A stretch of DNA of 64,000 bases from Fusibacter tunisiensis (GTDB taxonomy: Bacteria; Bacillota; Clostridia; Peptostreptococcales; Acidaminobacteraceae). A program made the translations under genes and the position numbers. The stretch is from contig NZ_JAFBDT010000005.1 in NCBI RefSeq assembly GCF_016908355.1, positions 1 through 64,000 of the forward strand, given 5' to 3'. The notes below the pieces were generated by a model. The model worked only from the letters and a program-made list of their open reading frames with translations. It was not told the origin of the DNA and ran no database searches. Of the stretch, positions 16,852-26,065 are shown in pieces (position 1 is the first letter of the stretch; each line of letters starts with the position of its first letter).

Positions 16852-17534
16852 TTGAAAAAATAGCAGCAATTGATTTGTTTGATGGCAGAGTTGTGAGACT
16901 CATGCAAGGTGATTATGAGATGGTAACAGAATATGGCGATCCCTATGAGATTGCAGCTGATTTGGACCAATCCAATTTTGACCGTATTCATATTATTAAT
17001 TTAAATGGGGCACGTGGCGAGGTGTTTCGGAATCTTGAAATTATTGCTCGGATTGCAAGGACCAGTTCAAAGCCAGTTCAGGTGGGCGGTGGAATCCGCT
17101 CTTTTGAAGATGCTAAAAGACTTCTCGAGATGGGTGTAGACGTTATTGTGAGCACTCTGTTTTTCGAAAACCCTGATCACTTTAATCAGTTGATTACGGC
17201 TTATCCAAACCGTGTCATCCTTTCTTTAGATTTAAAAGATGGCAATCCCATGACACGTGGCTGGTTCGAAACCGCTAATAATCCTGTTTCTGATTTGGCT
17301 TCAAGCGTTAATGCGATGCCTCTAAAGGGCGTTATTATTACCAATATAGTTGGAGACGGTACACTTAAAGGGGTTGATCAAATTGTCTTTAAGGCTGCTG
17401 CTGATTTCTTAACGGTGCCACTTATGGCTGCTGGTGGTATTGCCAGCATGGCGGATTTGGATTTGCTTGAAAAACTTGGTTACACAGGTGCTATCATTGG
17501 TCGGGCTTTTTATGAGGGGATGGTAACATGTTAA
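16848..17534 (+). CDS. hisA: ProFAR isomerase
   Basis: 228 residues, a TIM barrel isomerising ProFAR to PRFAR. The first catalytic Asp is in AAIDLFDG, VQVGGGIRSFEDA forms the first phosphate site, the second Asp is in LSLDLKDG and MAAGGIASMADL the second phosphate site. The usual TDI/TEI before DGTL reads TNI here, an oddity worth noting. ATG 16848 is preferred over 16839 because GGAGG lies 10 bases upstream. It overlaps the end of hisH by 4 bases and hisF overlaps its own end. Confidence 0.92.
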   Translation: MIEKIAAIDLFDGRVVRLMQGDYEMVTEYGDPYEIAADLDQSNFDRIHIINLNGARGEVFRNLEIIARIARTSSKPVQVGGGIRSFEDAKRLLEMGVDVIVSTLFFENPDHFNQLITAYPNRVILSLDLKDGNPMTRGWFETANNPVSDLASSVNAMPLKGVIITNIVGDGTLKGVDQIVFKAAADFLTVPLMAAGGIASMADLDLLEKLGYTGAIIGRAFYEGMVTC

Positions 17535-18289
17535 AGAAGAGAATTATACCATGCCTTGATGTGAAAAACGGTCAAGTTGTGAAAGGTGTAAAATTTGAAG
17601 GGTTAAAGATTCTAGGCGATCCAGTGGCTTTTGCAAGGCAATACGAACGTTCTGGTGCAGATGAGCTGGTTCTTTATGATATTGGTGTATCCTTGGAAGC
17701 GCGTCAAATTGCAGCATCCTTAGTGGCTGAGATTAAGAAAGTTTTTTCCCTTCCTTTAACGGTTGGGGGTGGTGTTACGGTGTTAAGTGATGTAGACCGG
17801 TTGTTTGAATCCGGTGCAGACAAGGTGAGCATCAACAGTGGTGCCCATAAAACGCCAGGCTTAATCCAGCAAGCCTCTCTAAAATACGGCCGTCAGAGTA
17901 TTGTGGGGAGTGTTGATACTGCCTACAATTTTAATCTGAACTTCTATGAAGTTGTAACCGGAGGCGGTCGACATAAGACAGGTATTGATGTGTTTAAGTG
18001 GATTGACCATTTGGTTGAATCAGGCATTGGTGAACTGGTTGTAAATGTCATCGATACGGATGGCATGCAGTCAGGTTTTGACCTGTCTCTTTTATCTGAA
18101 ATTTCAAATAGGTGGCACTTACCAATTATAGCATCCGGTGGTGCTGGTTCTTCACAGGATTTTATCAGTCTGTTTAAGAAGACCCATTGCACCGGTGGTC
18201 TGGCTGCCAGTATTTTTCACAGTGGTCATTTGGAAATTGGACAGTTAAAGTCTAATCTTGAAACGGCTGGAATTCCTATAAGATTATAA
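17528..18289 (+). CDS. hisF: Imidazole glycerol phosphate synthase, cyclase subunit
   Basis: 253 residues, the usual length. It is a TIM barrel with catalytic Asp in IIPCLDVKNG and Asp in VGSVDTAY, phosphate loops GGGVTV and ASGGAGSSQD, and KVSINSGA. It uses the ammonia from HisH to close the imidazole ring of PRFAR. The stretch normally reading TSIDRDGTKSG is VNVIDTDGMQSG, somewhat diverged. It starts inside the last codons of hisA (GGGGATGGTAACATG). Confidence 0.92.
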   Translation: MLKKRIIPCLDVKNGQVVKGVKFEGLKILGDPVAFARQYERSGADELVLYDIGVSLEARQIAASLVAEIKKVFSLPLTVGGGVTVLSDVDRLFESGADKVSINSGAHKTPGLIQQASLKYGRQSIVGSVDTAYNFNLNFYEVVTGGGRHKTGIDVFKWIDHLVESGIGELVVNVIDTDGMQSGFDLSLLSEISNRWHLPIIASGGAGSSQDFISLFKKTHCTGGLAASIFHSGHLEIGQLKSNLETAGIPIRL

Positions 18290-18304
18290 AACAAGGAGAT
18301 GCTT

Positions 18305-18907
18305 ATGCAATTAATTCCCACCATAATACAAAATGCCAATACAGGACAAGTCCTGATGTTGGGTTACACCAATGATGAAGCTATTGAAAAAACACGCGAG
18401 ACAGGACTTGTTCACTTTTACAGCCGGTCGCGTAACTGTCTATGGTTAAAAGGTGAAACTTCAGGCAATACGCTGGAATTTGTAAGTTCCCGTATAGACT
18501 GCGATTCAGATACTCTACTCTATTTAGCCATTCCAGCAGGCCCAACCTGTCATACAGGAAATATAAGTTGTTTTGATGCAACTGAAGTGTCATTTGATTT
18601 TTTTACAAATTTTGCACGTTATATTAATCAAAAATCAACGCATGCGCGTCCCGGGTCTTATACGGTTAAATTGCTTGAAGGCTCAAAAAGTTACCTCATG
18701 CGAAAGTTGGTTGAAGAATCGGCTGAAGTGAGCGAAGCCTTTATCGAATCTCAAGCCAACCTGGTCGATGAAGTTGCAGACCTCATGTACCACCTAACCG
18801 TTTTGATGCAACGCGCAGATATTTCCTACACCGATGTCTACGCCACGTTACAAACACGCACAACTGGGGACGGAGGAAAAACGGACCCCCGACCTGTCCC
18901 CAGATGA
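18305..18907 (+). CDS. hisIE: Bifunctional PR-AMP cyclohydrolase / PR-ATP pyrophosphatase
   Basis: About 200 residues. The N-terminal HisI domain (1-110) has NANTGQVLMLGYTN, LVHFYSRSRNCLWLKGETSG, the metal-binding DCDSDTLLYLAIP and CHTGNISCF. The C-terminal HisE domain (115-185) has SYTVKLLEGSKSYLMRKLVEE and VDEVADLMYHLTVLM. ATG 18305 is chosen (GGAG 7 bases upstream) over 18299. The last 15 or so residues (GDGGKTDPRPVPR) are encoded by a REP-like repeat that has replaced the natural end. It is the last gene of the his operon, with a terminator within that repeat. Confidence 0.92.
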   Translation: MQLIPTIIQNANTGQVLMLGYTNDEAIEKTRETGLVHFYSRSRNCLWLKGETSGNTLEFVSSRIDCDSDTLLYLAIPAGPTCHTGNISCFDATEVSFDFFTNFARYINQKSTHARPGSYTVKLLEGSKSYLMRKLVEESAEVSEAFIESQANLVDEVADLMYHLTVLMQRADISYTDVYATLQTRTTGDGGKTDPRPVPR

Positions 18908-19001
18908 CAACTAATAAAAACACCCCTTTTGGCCAAAGGGGCATTTTTTTAACGTATATATACTTTTAAATAGAATTTATGTCCGTTTTTCCTCCGTCCC
19001 C
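18866..19001. repeat. REP-like composite repeat, type I (left of PAS-GGDEF gene)
   Basis: Arm GGGGACGGAGGAAAAACGGA... ending in CTGTCCCC (18866-18901), a 79-base centre with a terminator, and an inverted arm GTCCGTTTTTCCTCCGTCCCC (18981-19001). The copy at 20388-20522 is nearly identical over its whole length (one T fewer in the T-run). Here it encodes the end of hisIE and, on the other strand, the end of the GGDEF gene. Confidence 0.93.
18919..18951 (+). terminator. his operon terminator inside the type I repeat
   Basis: CACCCCTTTTGGCCAAAGGGGCATTTTTTT is a tight rho-independent terminator (stem CCCCTTT/AAAGGGG with a 7-T tail) just after the hisIE stop. An identical hairpin lies in the sister repeat at 20441-20473. 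Confidence 0.85.
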
Positions 19002-20330
19002 AGTCGCGAAAGAAAAAAATTTAATCCCACCTTTTCCTTTACGCGTTCTTTTAATCTCGTACATTGAGGCATCAGCATTTTTCATTAAATCAATTGAGTT
19101 TCCTCCATCAATCGGATACACTGCAACGCCAATAGAGGAGTTCACTCGACAAACAACCTCTCCAAATTCCATTTCAACTTTCAACGCATCATATATTTTT
19201 TGAACAATTGTTCCTGTGGATTTTATATCCTTTACATCTCTCAATATAACTGTGAACTCATCACCACCCATTCTTGCTACAGTATCAGATTTTCTCACAG
19301 CAGCTTTGAGCCTATTGCCTGTTTCAATGAGCACTTGGTCCCCTACCTTATGACCATATGTGTCATTAATGAGTTTAAACCCATCCAAATCCAAAAATAA
19401 GAGCGCAAAGACTTCTTCATCCCGTATACTCTCTTGAAAAATGCGTTCTAATCGATCGAAAAACAGTCTTCTATTGGGAAGTGCCGTCAACTCATCATAA
19501 TTCGCATGTCTTTCTAGGGTTTTTTCTATCTCTTTTTGCTGGGTAATTTCACGTGATAATCCAACAATATATTTAATTTTTTTATTTTCAAATATGGGGT
19601 TAAGTGTCGTGTGCCATATGCGTGTCCCACCTGGTAAATCCAATGTTTCTTCATAATCAACAAGTTTATTTTGCTTAAGACAGCATCTGTAATTATCAGC
19701 TATTTTGTCCCCCATCTCTTGACCTAACAATTCTTGAGGGGTTTTCCCTAAAATATCTTCTAGTTTAAGTCCAGTCATTTTTTGATGTGCAAGATTGTTC
19801 TGTAAAAATCTAAAAACTTCATTTGGCTCTACTTTTACTAAAAAAATAGCATCCTGTGTCCCGTTGAACAAAATCTCATATTCCTCTGACAGTAATTTTA
19901 ATTTTTGTCTTGCTTCGACCATCTCTGTAACTTCCGTGTGTGCGCCAATCATCCTCACGGGTTTGCCATTCTCATCACGAATGGCCATTCCACGGCAACG
20001 AATCCAAATCGTAGACCCGTTTTGGTGTGTGTAACGAACAATTTGATCGTATAAATTTGATGGATCTTCTAAATGAGCTTTCAATTGTTCAGTGGCTATT
20101 TTTAAATCCTCTGCATTTATAAGGTCTTGCCACTCTTCTGATTTGTGAAGCTTTGACTTTGGATCATACCCAAGTGTCGTCCAAAATTTTTCGCTCATCC
20201 ATTCATTTTCTGGGTTTTCAAGGTCCCAATACCAAATTCCATCTAGGGCGCCTTCCTGAATAAAATTAAAAATATCTTCCTCATTACGCATTCTATCGTA
20301 GAGTTCCTTTTTTAAATAATTGTCCGCCAT
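18966..20330 (-). CDS. PAS-PAS-GGDEF diguanylate cyclase
   Basis: 454 residues, no transmembrane segment, probably cytoplasmic. The first PAS_3-type domain (about 25-140, GIWYWDLENPE...GAHTEVTEM) is followed by a second PAS (about 145-260, GLSREITQQKE) and a GGDEF domain (about 275-440) with DYLTxLPNR-type start YDELTALPNRRLFFDRL and the active site ARMGGDEFTVI. RKSD five residues before the GGDEF motif forms an inhibitory I-site. It should make c-di-GMP from GTP. Start: AAGGAGGGCAA before ATG. The last 11 residues ([11 protein letters not shown]) come from the type I repeat. The gene stands alone between two sister repeats. Confidence 0.9.
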   Translation of the reverse strand: MADNYLKKELYDRMRNEEDIFNFIQEGALDGIWYWDLENPENEWMSEKFWTTLGYDPKSKLHKSEEWQDLINAEDLKIATEQLKAHLEDPSNLYDQIVRYTHQNGSTIWIRCRGMAIRDENGKPVRMIGAHTEVTEMVEARQKLKLLSEEYEILFNGTQDAIFLVKVEPNEVFRFLQNNLAHQKMTGLKLEDILGKTPQELLGQEMGDKIADNYRCCLKQNKLVDYEETLDLPGGTRIWHTTLNPIFENKKIKYIVGLSREITQQKEIEKTLERHANYDELTALPNRRLFFDRLERIFQESIRDEEVFALLFLDLDGFKLINDTYGHKVGDQVLIETGNRLKAAVRKSDTVARMGGDEFTVILRDVKDIKSTGTIVQKIYDALKVEMEFGEVVCRVNSSIGVAVYPIDGGNSIDLMKNADASMYEIKRTRKGKGGIKFFSFATGDGGKTDINSI

Positions 20331-20387
20331 TTGCCCTCCTTATAGTCCCTGCTTCTATATTACCAAACTTATCCATTTATTTCAATT

Positions 20388-20809
<422 letters not shown>

Positions 20810-20953
20810 CTATAAAAGAACGGAGGAACAATATATCACAAAAGCAACTATCATTTTCTTGTTTACACTAAGCGAGTTAAAAAGAAAAAGAGTTCCTCAA
20901 AAGTCGCTAAAACAGTGTTAAATCAAGAGAATATTGCTGAAAGGAGGTAAACA

Positions 20954-22783
20954 ATGAATACTAAGCTGACTATCCTCTATGAGAGGTTAAGCCGAGAAGA
21001 CGAACGAGAAACAGAAAGCATCTCCATTGAAAATCAAAAGGCATTTTTAGAAGATTATGCAACCCAAAACGGATTTACAAACTTACTCCACTTAACAGAT
21101 GATGGATGGAGTGGAACGAGGTGGGATAGACCAAGTTATCTAAGACTTATTGAAGAAGTTGAGCGTGGAAATGTAGCAAACTGCATAGTCAAAGATATGT
21201 CAAGGATTGGACGTGACCACTTGCGTGTAGGACTTCTGTTAGAGCAGTTTAGAGAGAGTGGGGTTCGCTTTATTGCTGTTAATGATAATGTCGATACTGA
21301 CAAGGGAATGGACGATTTTACACCCTTTAGAAATATCATAAATGAATGGGTAGCAAGAGATACAAGTCGAAAAATACGTACCATCTTTAACGCAAGAACA
21401 GCACAAGGAAAGCACGTTACAGGTGCATTGCCCTATGGCTATCTACACGACCCTAACGACCGTCAAAATTGGCTTTTGGATGAAGTGGCTGCACCAATAG
21501 TCAAACGCATTTATAAGAGCATTATCGAGGGTAAAACAATAGCTAAAATTGCAGAGGAATTGACCAAAGAAAAAGTTCTTTGTCCTAATGCTCACTGGCA
21601 AAATATAAATGAAGCTACAAGTAAGGGTAGACCGAGTGCAGACCCATATAAATGGTCGTCTGCTACTATTGTTACAATAACAGCCAAGCAAGAATATATG
21701 GGTTGGAAAGTGCTAAACAAGACCACAAAAGAAAATTATAAGGCAAAACGAAAGCCTACTCCGAAAGAAGATCTAATCATCTTCAAAGATATGCACCCAG
21801 TCATCATTGATGAAGAAATGTGGAATGTTGTACAAAGGCTTAGAGAAACCAAACGAAGTACAAGTAAACTTGATGGAAAACCAAATCCGTTAACTGGAGT
21901 ATTGTATTGTGCTGATTGTGGGCAAAAAATGTATCACAAAAAAGGTAGTACAGGTAGAGAAAATCAACCACATCATGAATATGTGTGTTCAAGTTATAGG
22001 CACTACTCACGCACTTGCACTTGCCACTATATCCGAGTGCCAGTTGTAGAAGATTTAATACTTAGAACGATACAGCAAGTTAGCAAATATGTAAATGAAA
22101 ATGAAGAAGAATTTATCGCAAAAGTCCATGAAAATGCAGTCATCATAGGAGAAGAAACCATAAAGGCAAATCGTAAAAAGATAACAACTTCAAAACGTAG
22201 ACGAGAGGAAATAAGTGGCTTAGTAAAAAAACTTTATGAAACCTATGCAACAGGAAAAATCTCCGAAGAACACTTTACGGAACTGATTAATGCTTATTCA
22301 AATGAACAACAAAATATTGATGCTGAAACAGAACTATTAAATGCTGAAATCAAAAAATTCAATACAGAAAGCGTGAAAGCTGATAAGTTTATAGACCTTG
22401 TAAAAAGGCATACAGAACTTGCAGAGTTTACTCCACTTCTACTCAATGAATTTATTGAAAAAGTTGTTGTCTATGAGCCAGTAAAAGAAAATGGAAAACG
22501 AAATCAAAGGGTTGATATTTATCTTAATTTCATAGGGCAGTTTACACATCCAATAACAGAAGAACTACCACAAGAACAACCTAAAAAAGGTTCAAGAGGT
22601 AGAAAATTACGTCACGAAATGACAGAGGAAGAAATACAAAAAGAACGTGAACGTGACAGAGAGCGTTATGCAAGAAAGGTGGCTGATAAAAAGGCAAAAG
22701 AACAAGCTGAGAGATTAGCAATTTTGCAAGGCACAAAATATGAGATTAAAATAAGTGAAGAACAAATCAATAAAGGAGCGTGA
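20954..22783 (+). CDS. Large serine recombinase (TndX/TnpX-like)
   Basis: 609 residues. The N-terminal resolvase domain has the catalytic Ser in LYERLSREDE, then DGWSGTRWDRPSYLRLIEEV and IVKDMSRIGRDHLRVG. It is followed by a Recombinase domain (about 170-280), a zinc ribbon (LYCADCGQKMYHKKG ... CSSY, CTCHY), a coiled coil (about 390-480) and a basic C-terminus rich in Arg/Glu. It catalyses excision and insertion of the element at its ends and lies 157 bases from the left end, as usual. AAAGGAGG precedes the ATG. Its length lies between those reported for TndX and TnpX. Confidence 0.93.
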   Translation: MNTKLTILYERLSREDERETESISIENQKAFLEDYATQNGFTNLLHLTDDGWSGTRWDRPSYLRLIEEVERGNVANCIVKDMSRIGRDHLRVGLLLEQFRESGVRFIAVNDNVDTDKGMDDFTPFRNIINEWVARDTSRKIRTIFNARTAQGKHVTGALPYGYLHDPNDRQNWLLDEVAAPIVKRIYKSIIEGKTIAKIAEELTKEKVLCPNAHWQNINEATSKGRPSADPYKWSSATIVTITAKQEYMGWKVLNKTTKENYKAKRKPTPKEDLIIFKDMHPVIIDEEMWNVVQRLRETKRSTSKLDGKPNPLTGVLYCADCGQKMYHKKGSTGRENQPHHEYVCSSYRHYSRTCTCHYIRVPVVEDLILRTIQQVSKYVNENEEEFIAKVHENAVIIGEETIKANRKKITTSKRRREEISGLVKKLYETYATGKISEEHFTELINAYSNEQQNIDAETELLNAEIKKFNTESVKADKFIDLVKRHTELAEFTPLLLNEFIEKVVVYEPVKENGKRNQRVDIYLNFIGQFTHPITEELPQEQPKKGSRGRKLRHEMTEEEIQKERERDRERYARKVADKKAKEQAERLAILQGTKYEIKISEEQINKGA

Positions 22784-22788
22784 GCTAA

Positions 22789-23178
22789 ATGGCACAAAGC
22801 ATATTTGAAAAAAATGGTGGCAAGTACATCAAGGTTGGTGATTACTATGTCCCAGACTTAGGGCAGTTTGATGAAGATACCGAGCCAGTAGATGAAAGAG
22901 TTATCGGCAAATACGGAAGCCTTCGCCGAACATTTTTAGAAGAACATAGACCTGCAATTTATACAAAACTACTTTACAGTTTTGAACTTGATACACACTT
23001 AAAAGATGTCAACGAAGAAGCACAAAACCTAATTGATAAACTTCTACCCCAGTATAAAAAACAGCAAGGTGTTACCGAAGAATTAAAGGCACAAAATCAG
23101 CTACTTTGGGTAGGAAAAGTAAATAACATTATCGCACAAATTGAAGAAATCATATACAGAGAAATTGTATATGTATAA
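22789..23178 (+). CDS. tnpV: Transposon-encoded protein TnpV-like
   Basis: 129 residues, cytoplasmic. It resembles the TnpV family found next to the recombinase in Tn4451-type elements: IGKYGSLRRTFLEEHRPAIYTKLL, a central helix, then QLLWVGKVNNIIAQIEEIIYREIVY. Its function is unknown in the family. It starts 6 bases after the recombinase stop with AAAGGAGCGTGAGCTAA as ribosome site, so it is co-transcribed. Confidence 0.8.
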   Translation: MAQSIFEKNGGKYIKVGDYYVPDLGQFDEDTEPVDERVIGKYGSLRRTFLEEHRPAIYTKLLYSFELDTHLKDVNEEAQNLIDKLLPQYKKQQGVTEELKAQNQLLWVGKVNNIIAQIEEIIYREIVYV

Positions 23179-23188
23179 CTTAGGATTT

Positions 23189-23223
23189 AAGACGGAGCAA
23201 GTAATATTGTTTCCGTCTTTTTT
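23189..23223 (+). terminator. Terminator after recombinase-TnpV
   Basis: AAGACGGA and TCCGTCTT pair, followed by TTTTTT. Confidence 0.75.
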
Positions 23224-23267
23224 CATATAAAAAATCAAATCAAAAACTTAAAAAGGAGCATTTAATT

Positions 23268-23576
23268 ATGGCAAAGAAAACACTGGTAGAGCAAATTAAA
23301 GATACGCAAATCGAACTTGAGAAAGTGAGAGCAGAAAAGAAACAAAAGGAAAATCAATTAGCTAAAATCCAAAAGCAAGAACGAGAAAAAGAACACAGAG
23401 TACGCACACGCAGACTAATTCAAAAAGGTGCAGTTTTGGAAAGTGTTGATCCGAACCTTGCACAGCTTAATGAAGAACAATTAAAGGCTTGTTTAAGAGA
23501 AATCTTTTCAAACCACACAGTGCAAGAGGTGGCAAAAAATCATCTACTATCACAGCAAGAGGTAGACACGCCATAA
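23268..23576 (+). CDS. Small basic coiled-coil protein upstream of relaxase (DUF3847-like)
   Basis: 102 residues. The first 55 residues form a charged coiled coil (VRAEKKQKENQLAKIQKQ), followed by RRLIQKGAVLESVDP and a C-terminal helix. Such proteins usually lie just before mobA in mobilizable elements and are thought to help the relaxosome, like MobC. Clear AAAAGGAGC site before ATG. The oriT lies directly after its stop. Confidence 0.72.
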   Translation: MAKKTLVEQIKDTQIELEKVRAEKKQKENQLAKIQKQEREKEHRVRTRRLIQKGAVLESVDPNLAQLNEEQLKACLREIFSNHTVQEVAKNHLLSQQEVDTP

Positions 23577-23589
23577 CTCCCTTGTTAGC

Positions 23590-23625
23590 AAGGGCGCACT
23601 TATACACCATTAAAATGGTGCGTGC
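23590..23625 (-). other. IncQ/MobQ-type oriT nic region
   Basis: On the minus strand TAAGTGCGCCCTT matches the conserved nic core of IncQ/RSF1010 and Gram-positive MobQ plasmids (nick expected between G and C). It is preceded by the hairpin CACCATT/AATGGTG, as in known oriTs. It sits 120 bases before the relaxase gene. The rest of 23577-23744 holds two further hairpins (GGGGAG/CTCCCC and CTACACC/GGTGTAG). Confidence 0.82.
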
Positions 23626-23744
23626 GTTCTGCGAAGCAATGGGGAGCTACTCTCCCCAAACCCCTTGTGTACTTCACGAAACTGGCTACACCTTGCGAGG
23701 TGTAGTCATTTTCATAAAGTTTAATAAAATCGAAAGGAGCAGTT

Positions 23745-25199
23745 ATGGCAATATTTCATTGTGATATTAAAGTAATAAGTCGAGGGAAAAGCAAGTCTGC
23801 TGTTGCTTCATCTGCATATCGAAGTGGCACGAAAATGACAAACGAATATGATGGAGAAATTCACGACTACACACGCAAAGGTGGTATTCATTCCAGTGCA
23901 ATTCTTTTGCCCTCTCACGCACCTAAAGAGTATGCAGACCGTAGCACTTTATGGAACGCTGTCGAGATGATAGAAAAGCAACATAACTCACAGCTTGCAA
24001 GAGAAATTGAAGTATCAATACCGAAAGAAATACCCTCACATCTATGGCAAAGAATGATGATAGATTTTTGCAATACTAACTTTGTAAAGCAAGGTATGAT
24101 TGCTGATTTATCCGTTCATAACAAAGACCCTAATAACCCACATTGTCACATAATGTTGACTATGCGACCTATTAAAGAAAATGGTAAATGGGGAGCAAAA
24201 TCACGCAAGGAATATGTACTTGATGATAATGGTAATCGCATTAAACTTGCAAGTGGAAATTGGAAGTCAACAAAGGTTGATACAATGGATTGGAACAGCC
24301 AAGACAACGCAGAACTATGGCGAACAAACTGGAGTGAGCATTGCAATCTCTATCTTGAAAATTTAGGGCATACAGAACGCATAGATCACCGAAGTTATGA
24401 AAGGCAAGGCATTGATAAAATTCCTCAAATTCATTTAGGTGTTTCAGCTTCACAAATGGAGCAGAAAGGCATTAAGACGGATAGAGGAAATCGCAATCGA
24501 GAAATCTTAAACGACAATAAGCAAATGAAGATTTTAAGGGCGAGAATAACAAGGCTGATGAAGTGGCAACGAGAGCTTGAAGCACAGCCACTTGATATAG
24601 CGAAAGCAGAGATAAAGACTTCTGTTTTAGGTAAACTATATGCAAATAAAGATGTAGTAAAAAATCAAAATAAGACTGTTCGTAACCTCAAAGCAGATAA
24701 CAAAGTTCACAACTTTATGCAGACACATAACATTGAAACAATGGCTGATTTTAGTGCAAAGGTTGTTGACCTTAATACAAGTTTTTACGAACTCAAAAAG
24801 CTATCTAAGGCAAACAATACTGCCATTGCTGATATGGATAATAGGCTTAAACTTTGGAGCGAATACGAGCCATTAAAGAAATATATTTTCAAGTATAATG
24901 AGTTAAATTCTAAAGATAAAAAAGCTTTTATCACAAAGTATCGTGACAAGTTTAATCGTTATGATGAACTGCAAAAAGTATGGAAAGAAATTGAAGCCAC
25001 CGAGGGTAAAGTTACACCTAAACAGTGGCAAAAAACACACTCTACACTCATTGATGATAACAAACTTTGCGAATGGAAAATGAAAGCCTTGAAAGAAGAA
25101 ATCGGCACAGCAGAGCGAATACAAAAGTTGCTTGATGAAGAAGTTAAAGAGCAAAACCAAGCAAAAGATAAAAAGCGTGTAACGGAAAATGAGTTATAA
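23745..25199 (+). CDS. mobA: MobA/MobL-family relaxase (MOBQ)
   Basis: 484 residues. The N-terminal relaxase domain starts MAIFHCDIKVISRGKSKSAV with ASSAYRSG (motif I region), a catalytic Tyr near residue 30-45, the His triad DPNNPHCHIMLTMR (about 125-140), and the NWSEHCNLYLENLG and IDHRSY(E)RQGI segment typical of MobA. The C-terminal half is coiled and charged. It nicks oriT on one strand and pilots the DNA into a helper conjugation system. Length suggests no fused primase. GAAAGGAGCAGTT precedes ATG. Confidence 0.9.
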   Translation: MAIFHCDIKVISRGKSKSAVASSAYRSGTKMTNEYDGEIHDYTRKGGIHSSAILLPSHAPKEYADRSTLWNAVEMIEKQHNSQLAREIEVSIPKEIPSHLWQRMMIDFCNTNFVKQGMIADLSVHNKDPNNPHCHIMLTMRPIKENGKWGAKSRKEYVLDDNGNRIKLASGNWKSTKVDTMDWNSQDNAELWRTNWSEHCNLYLENLGHTERIDHRSYERQGIDKIPQIHLGVSASQMEQKGIKTDRGNRNREILNDNKQMKILRARITRLMKWQRELEAQPLDIAKAEIKTSVLGKLYANKDVVKNQNKTVRNLKADNKVHNFMQTHNIETMADFSAKVVDLNTSFYELKKLSKANNTAIADMDNRLKLWSEYEPLKKYIFKYNELNSKDKKAFITKYRDKFNRYDELQKVWKEIEATEGKVTPKQWQKTHSTLIDDNKLCEWKMKALKEEIGTAERIQKLLDEEVKEQNQAKDKKRVTENEL

Positions 25200-25309
25200 A
25201 AACATACAAATATTGGGTAATTTAGCAATAGACTTTTTGTATAAATGCATGATATAATAGTTAAATCAAAACCACATCATTAAGATGTGAGATTATTTAT
25301 ATACACTTT

Positions 25310-25340
25310 AGCAGGCTTGAAATATAGCCTGCTATTTTTA
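25310..25340 (+). terminator. Terminator after the relaxase gene
   Basis: AGCAGGCT/AGCCTGCT stem with ATTTTTAT. Upstream (25200-25309) a TATAAT box and a CACATC/GATGTG hairpin hint at a short untranslated transcript that ends here. Confidence 0.7.
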
Positions 25341-25374
25341 TATTGCAATGAATTTAAAAAAATGTCGAAAACTA

Positions 25375-25423
25375 TTGACCGATTGGTCAATGTGTGTTAT
25401 TATATTATTGACCAATCGGTCAA
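25375..25423 (+). promoter_or_regulatory. Cargo promoter with two TetR-type operators
   Basis: TTGACC, a 17-base spacer and TATTAT form the promoter. Two 16-base operator-like palindromes, TTGACCGATTGGTCAA (25375-25390, over the -35) and its reverse complement TTGACCAATCGGTCAA (25408-25423, at the expected start of transcription), flank the -10. Binding by the adjacent TetR protein would block the polymerase and control its own operon. Confidence 0.85.
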
Positions 25424-25444
25424 AAATATAATAAGGAGGTTTTT

Positions 25445-26053
25445 ATGAAAGTAAAAGATCCGACATCAGAAACAGCTATAAAGCTAATCCAAAGTGCAAC
25501 AGAGTTATTTAATGATTTTGGATATACTGGAACATCTATAAATGATATAGCAAAAAAATCTAAACTTTCAAAAGGTATACTGTACCATTATTTTCAAAGC
25601 AAAGATGATGTGTATTTGTTTTGTTTAAGCGAATGTATAAATAATTTTGTTGATTTTATGGAGAGAAATATATCAAAGATATCACTTAGTAAAGAAACAA
25701 TGATTAGGGTTGTAGAGCTAAGATTTGTTTTTTTCGATGAAAATCCACAATATAAGAATTTGTTTCACAACATCATATCCGGTAAACCAACACACCTTTC
25801 AAAAGAAATATCAGAAATACGACAGGTTTTAACAGAAAATAATATTAGCTGGATTAAGTTAATTCTAACAGAAATTAATTTAGGTAAAGATGTATTAGAG
25901 AGTGATGTTAGTTTGTTTATTTCTATACTGCAAAATAGTTCAACATTTTTGCTGGACGCTGAAAGTGATAAGAAATACCGGCAAGATATGATAAATTCGA
26001 TAGTTAGACTAACAATCATTTTTTTAAATGGATTAAGAGAGGATTTAATTTAA
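25445..26053 (+). CDS. TetR family transcriptional repressor of the cargo operon
   Basis: 202 residues. The N-terminal HTH fits TetR: IKLIQSATELFNDFGYTGTS, INDIAKKSKLSKGILYHYF, QSKDDVYL (residues 10-60). The rest is an all-helical ligand-binding domain with no recognisable specificity. It is the first gene of an operon with a kinase-like protein and an antiporter, behind two palindromic operators, so it most likely represses them until an inducer binds. AAGGAGG precedes the ATG. Confidence 0.9.
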   Translation: MKVKDPTSETAIKLIQSATELFNDFGYTGTSINDIAKKSKLSKGILYHYFQSKDDVYLFCLSECINNFVDFMERNISKISLSKETMIRVVELRFVFFDENPQYKNLFHNIISGKPTHLSKEISEIRQVLTENNISWIKLILTEINLGKDVLESDVSLFISILQNSSTFLLDAESDKKYRQDMINSIVRLTIIFLNGLREDLI

Positions 26054-26065
26054 AGGAGATTTTTA

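Noticed and set aside
23489-23764. 91-codon plus-strand frame between the DUF3847-like gene and the relaxase
   Set aside because: It overlaps the oriT region and both neighbours, without ribosome site or family resemblance.
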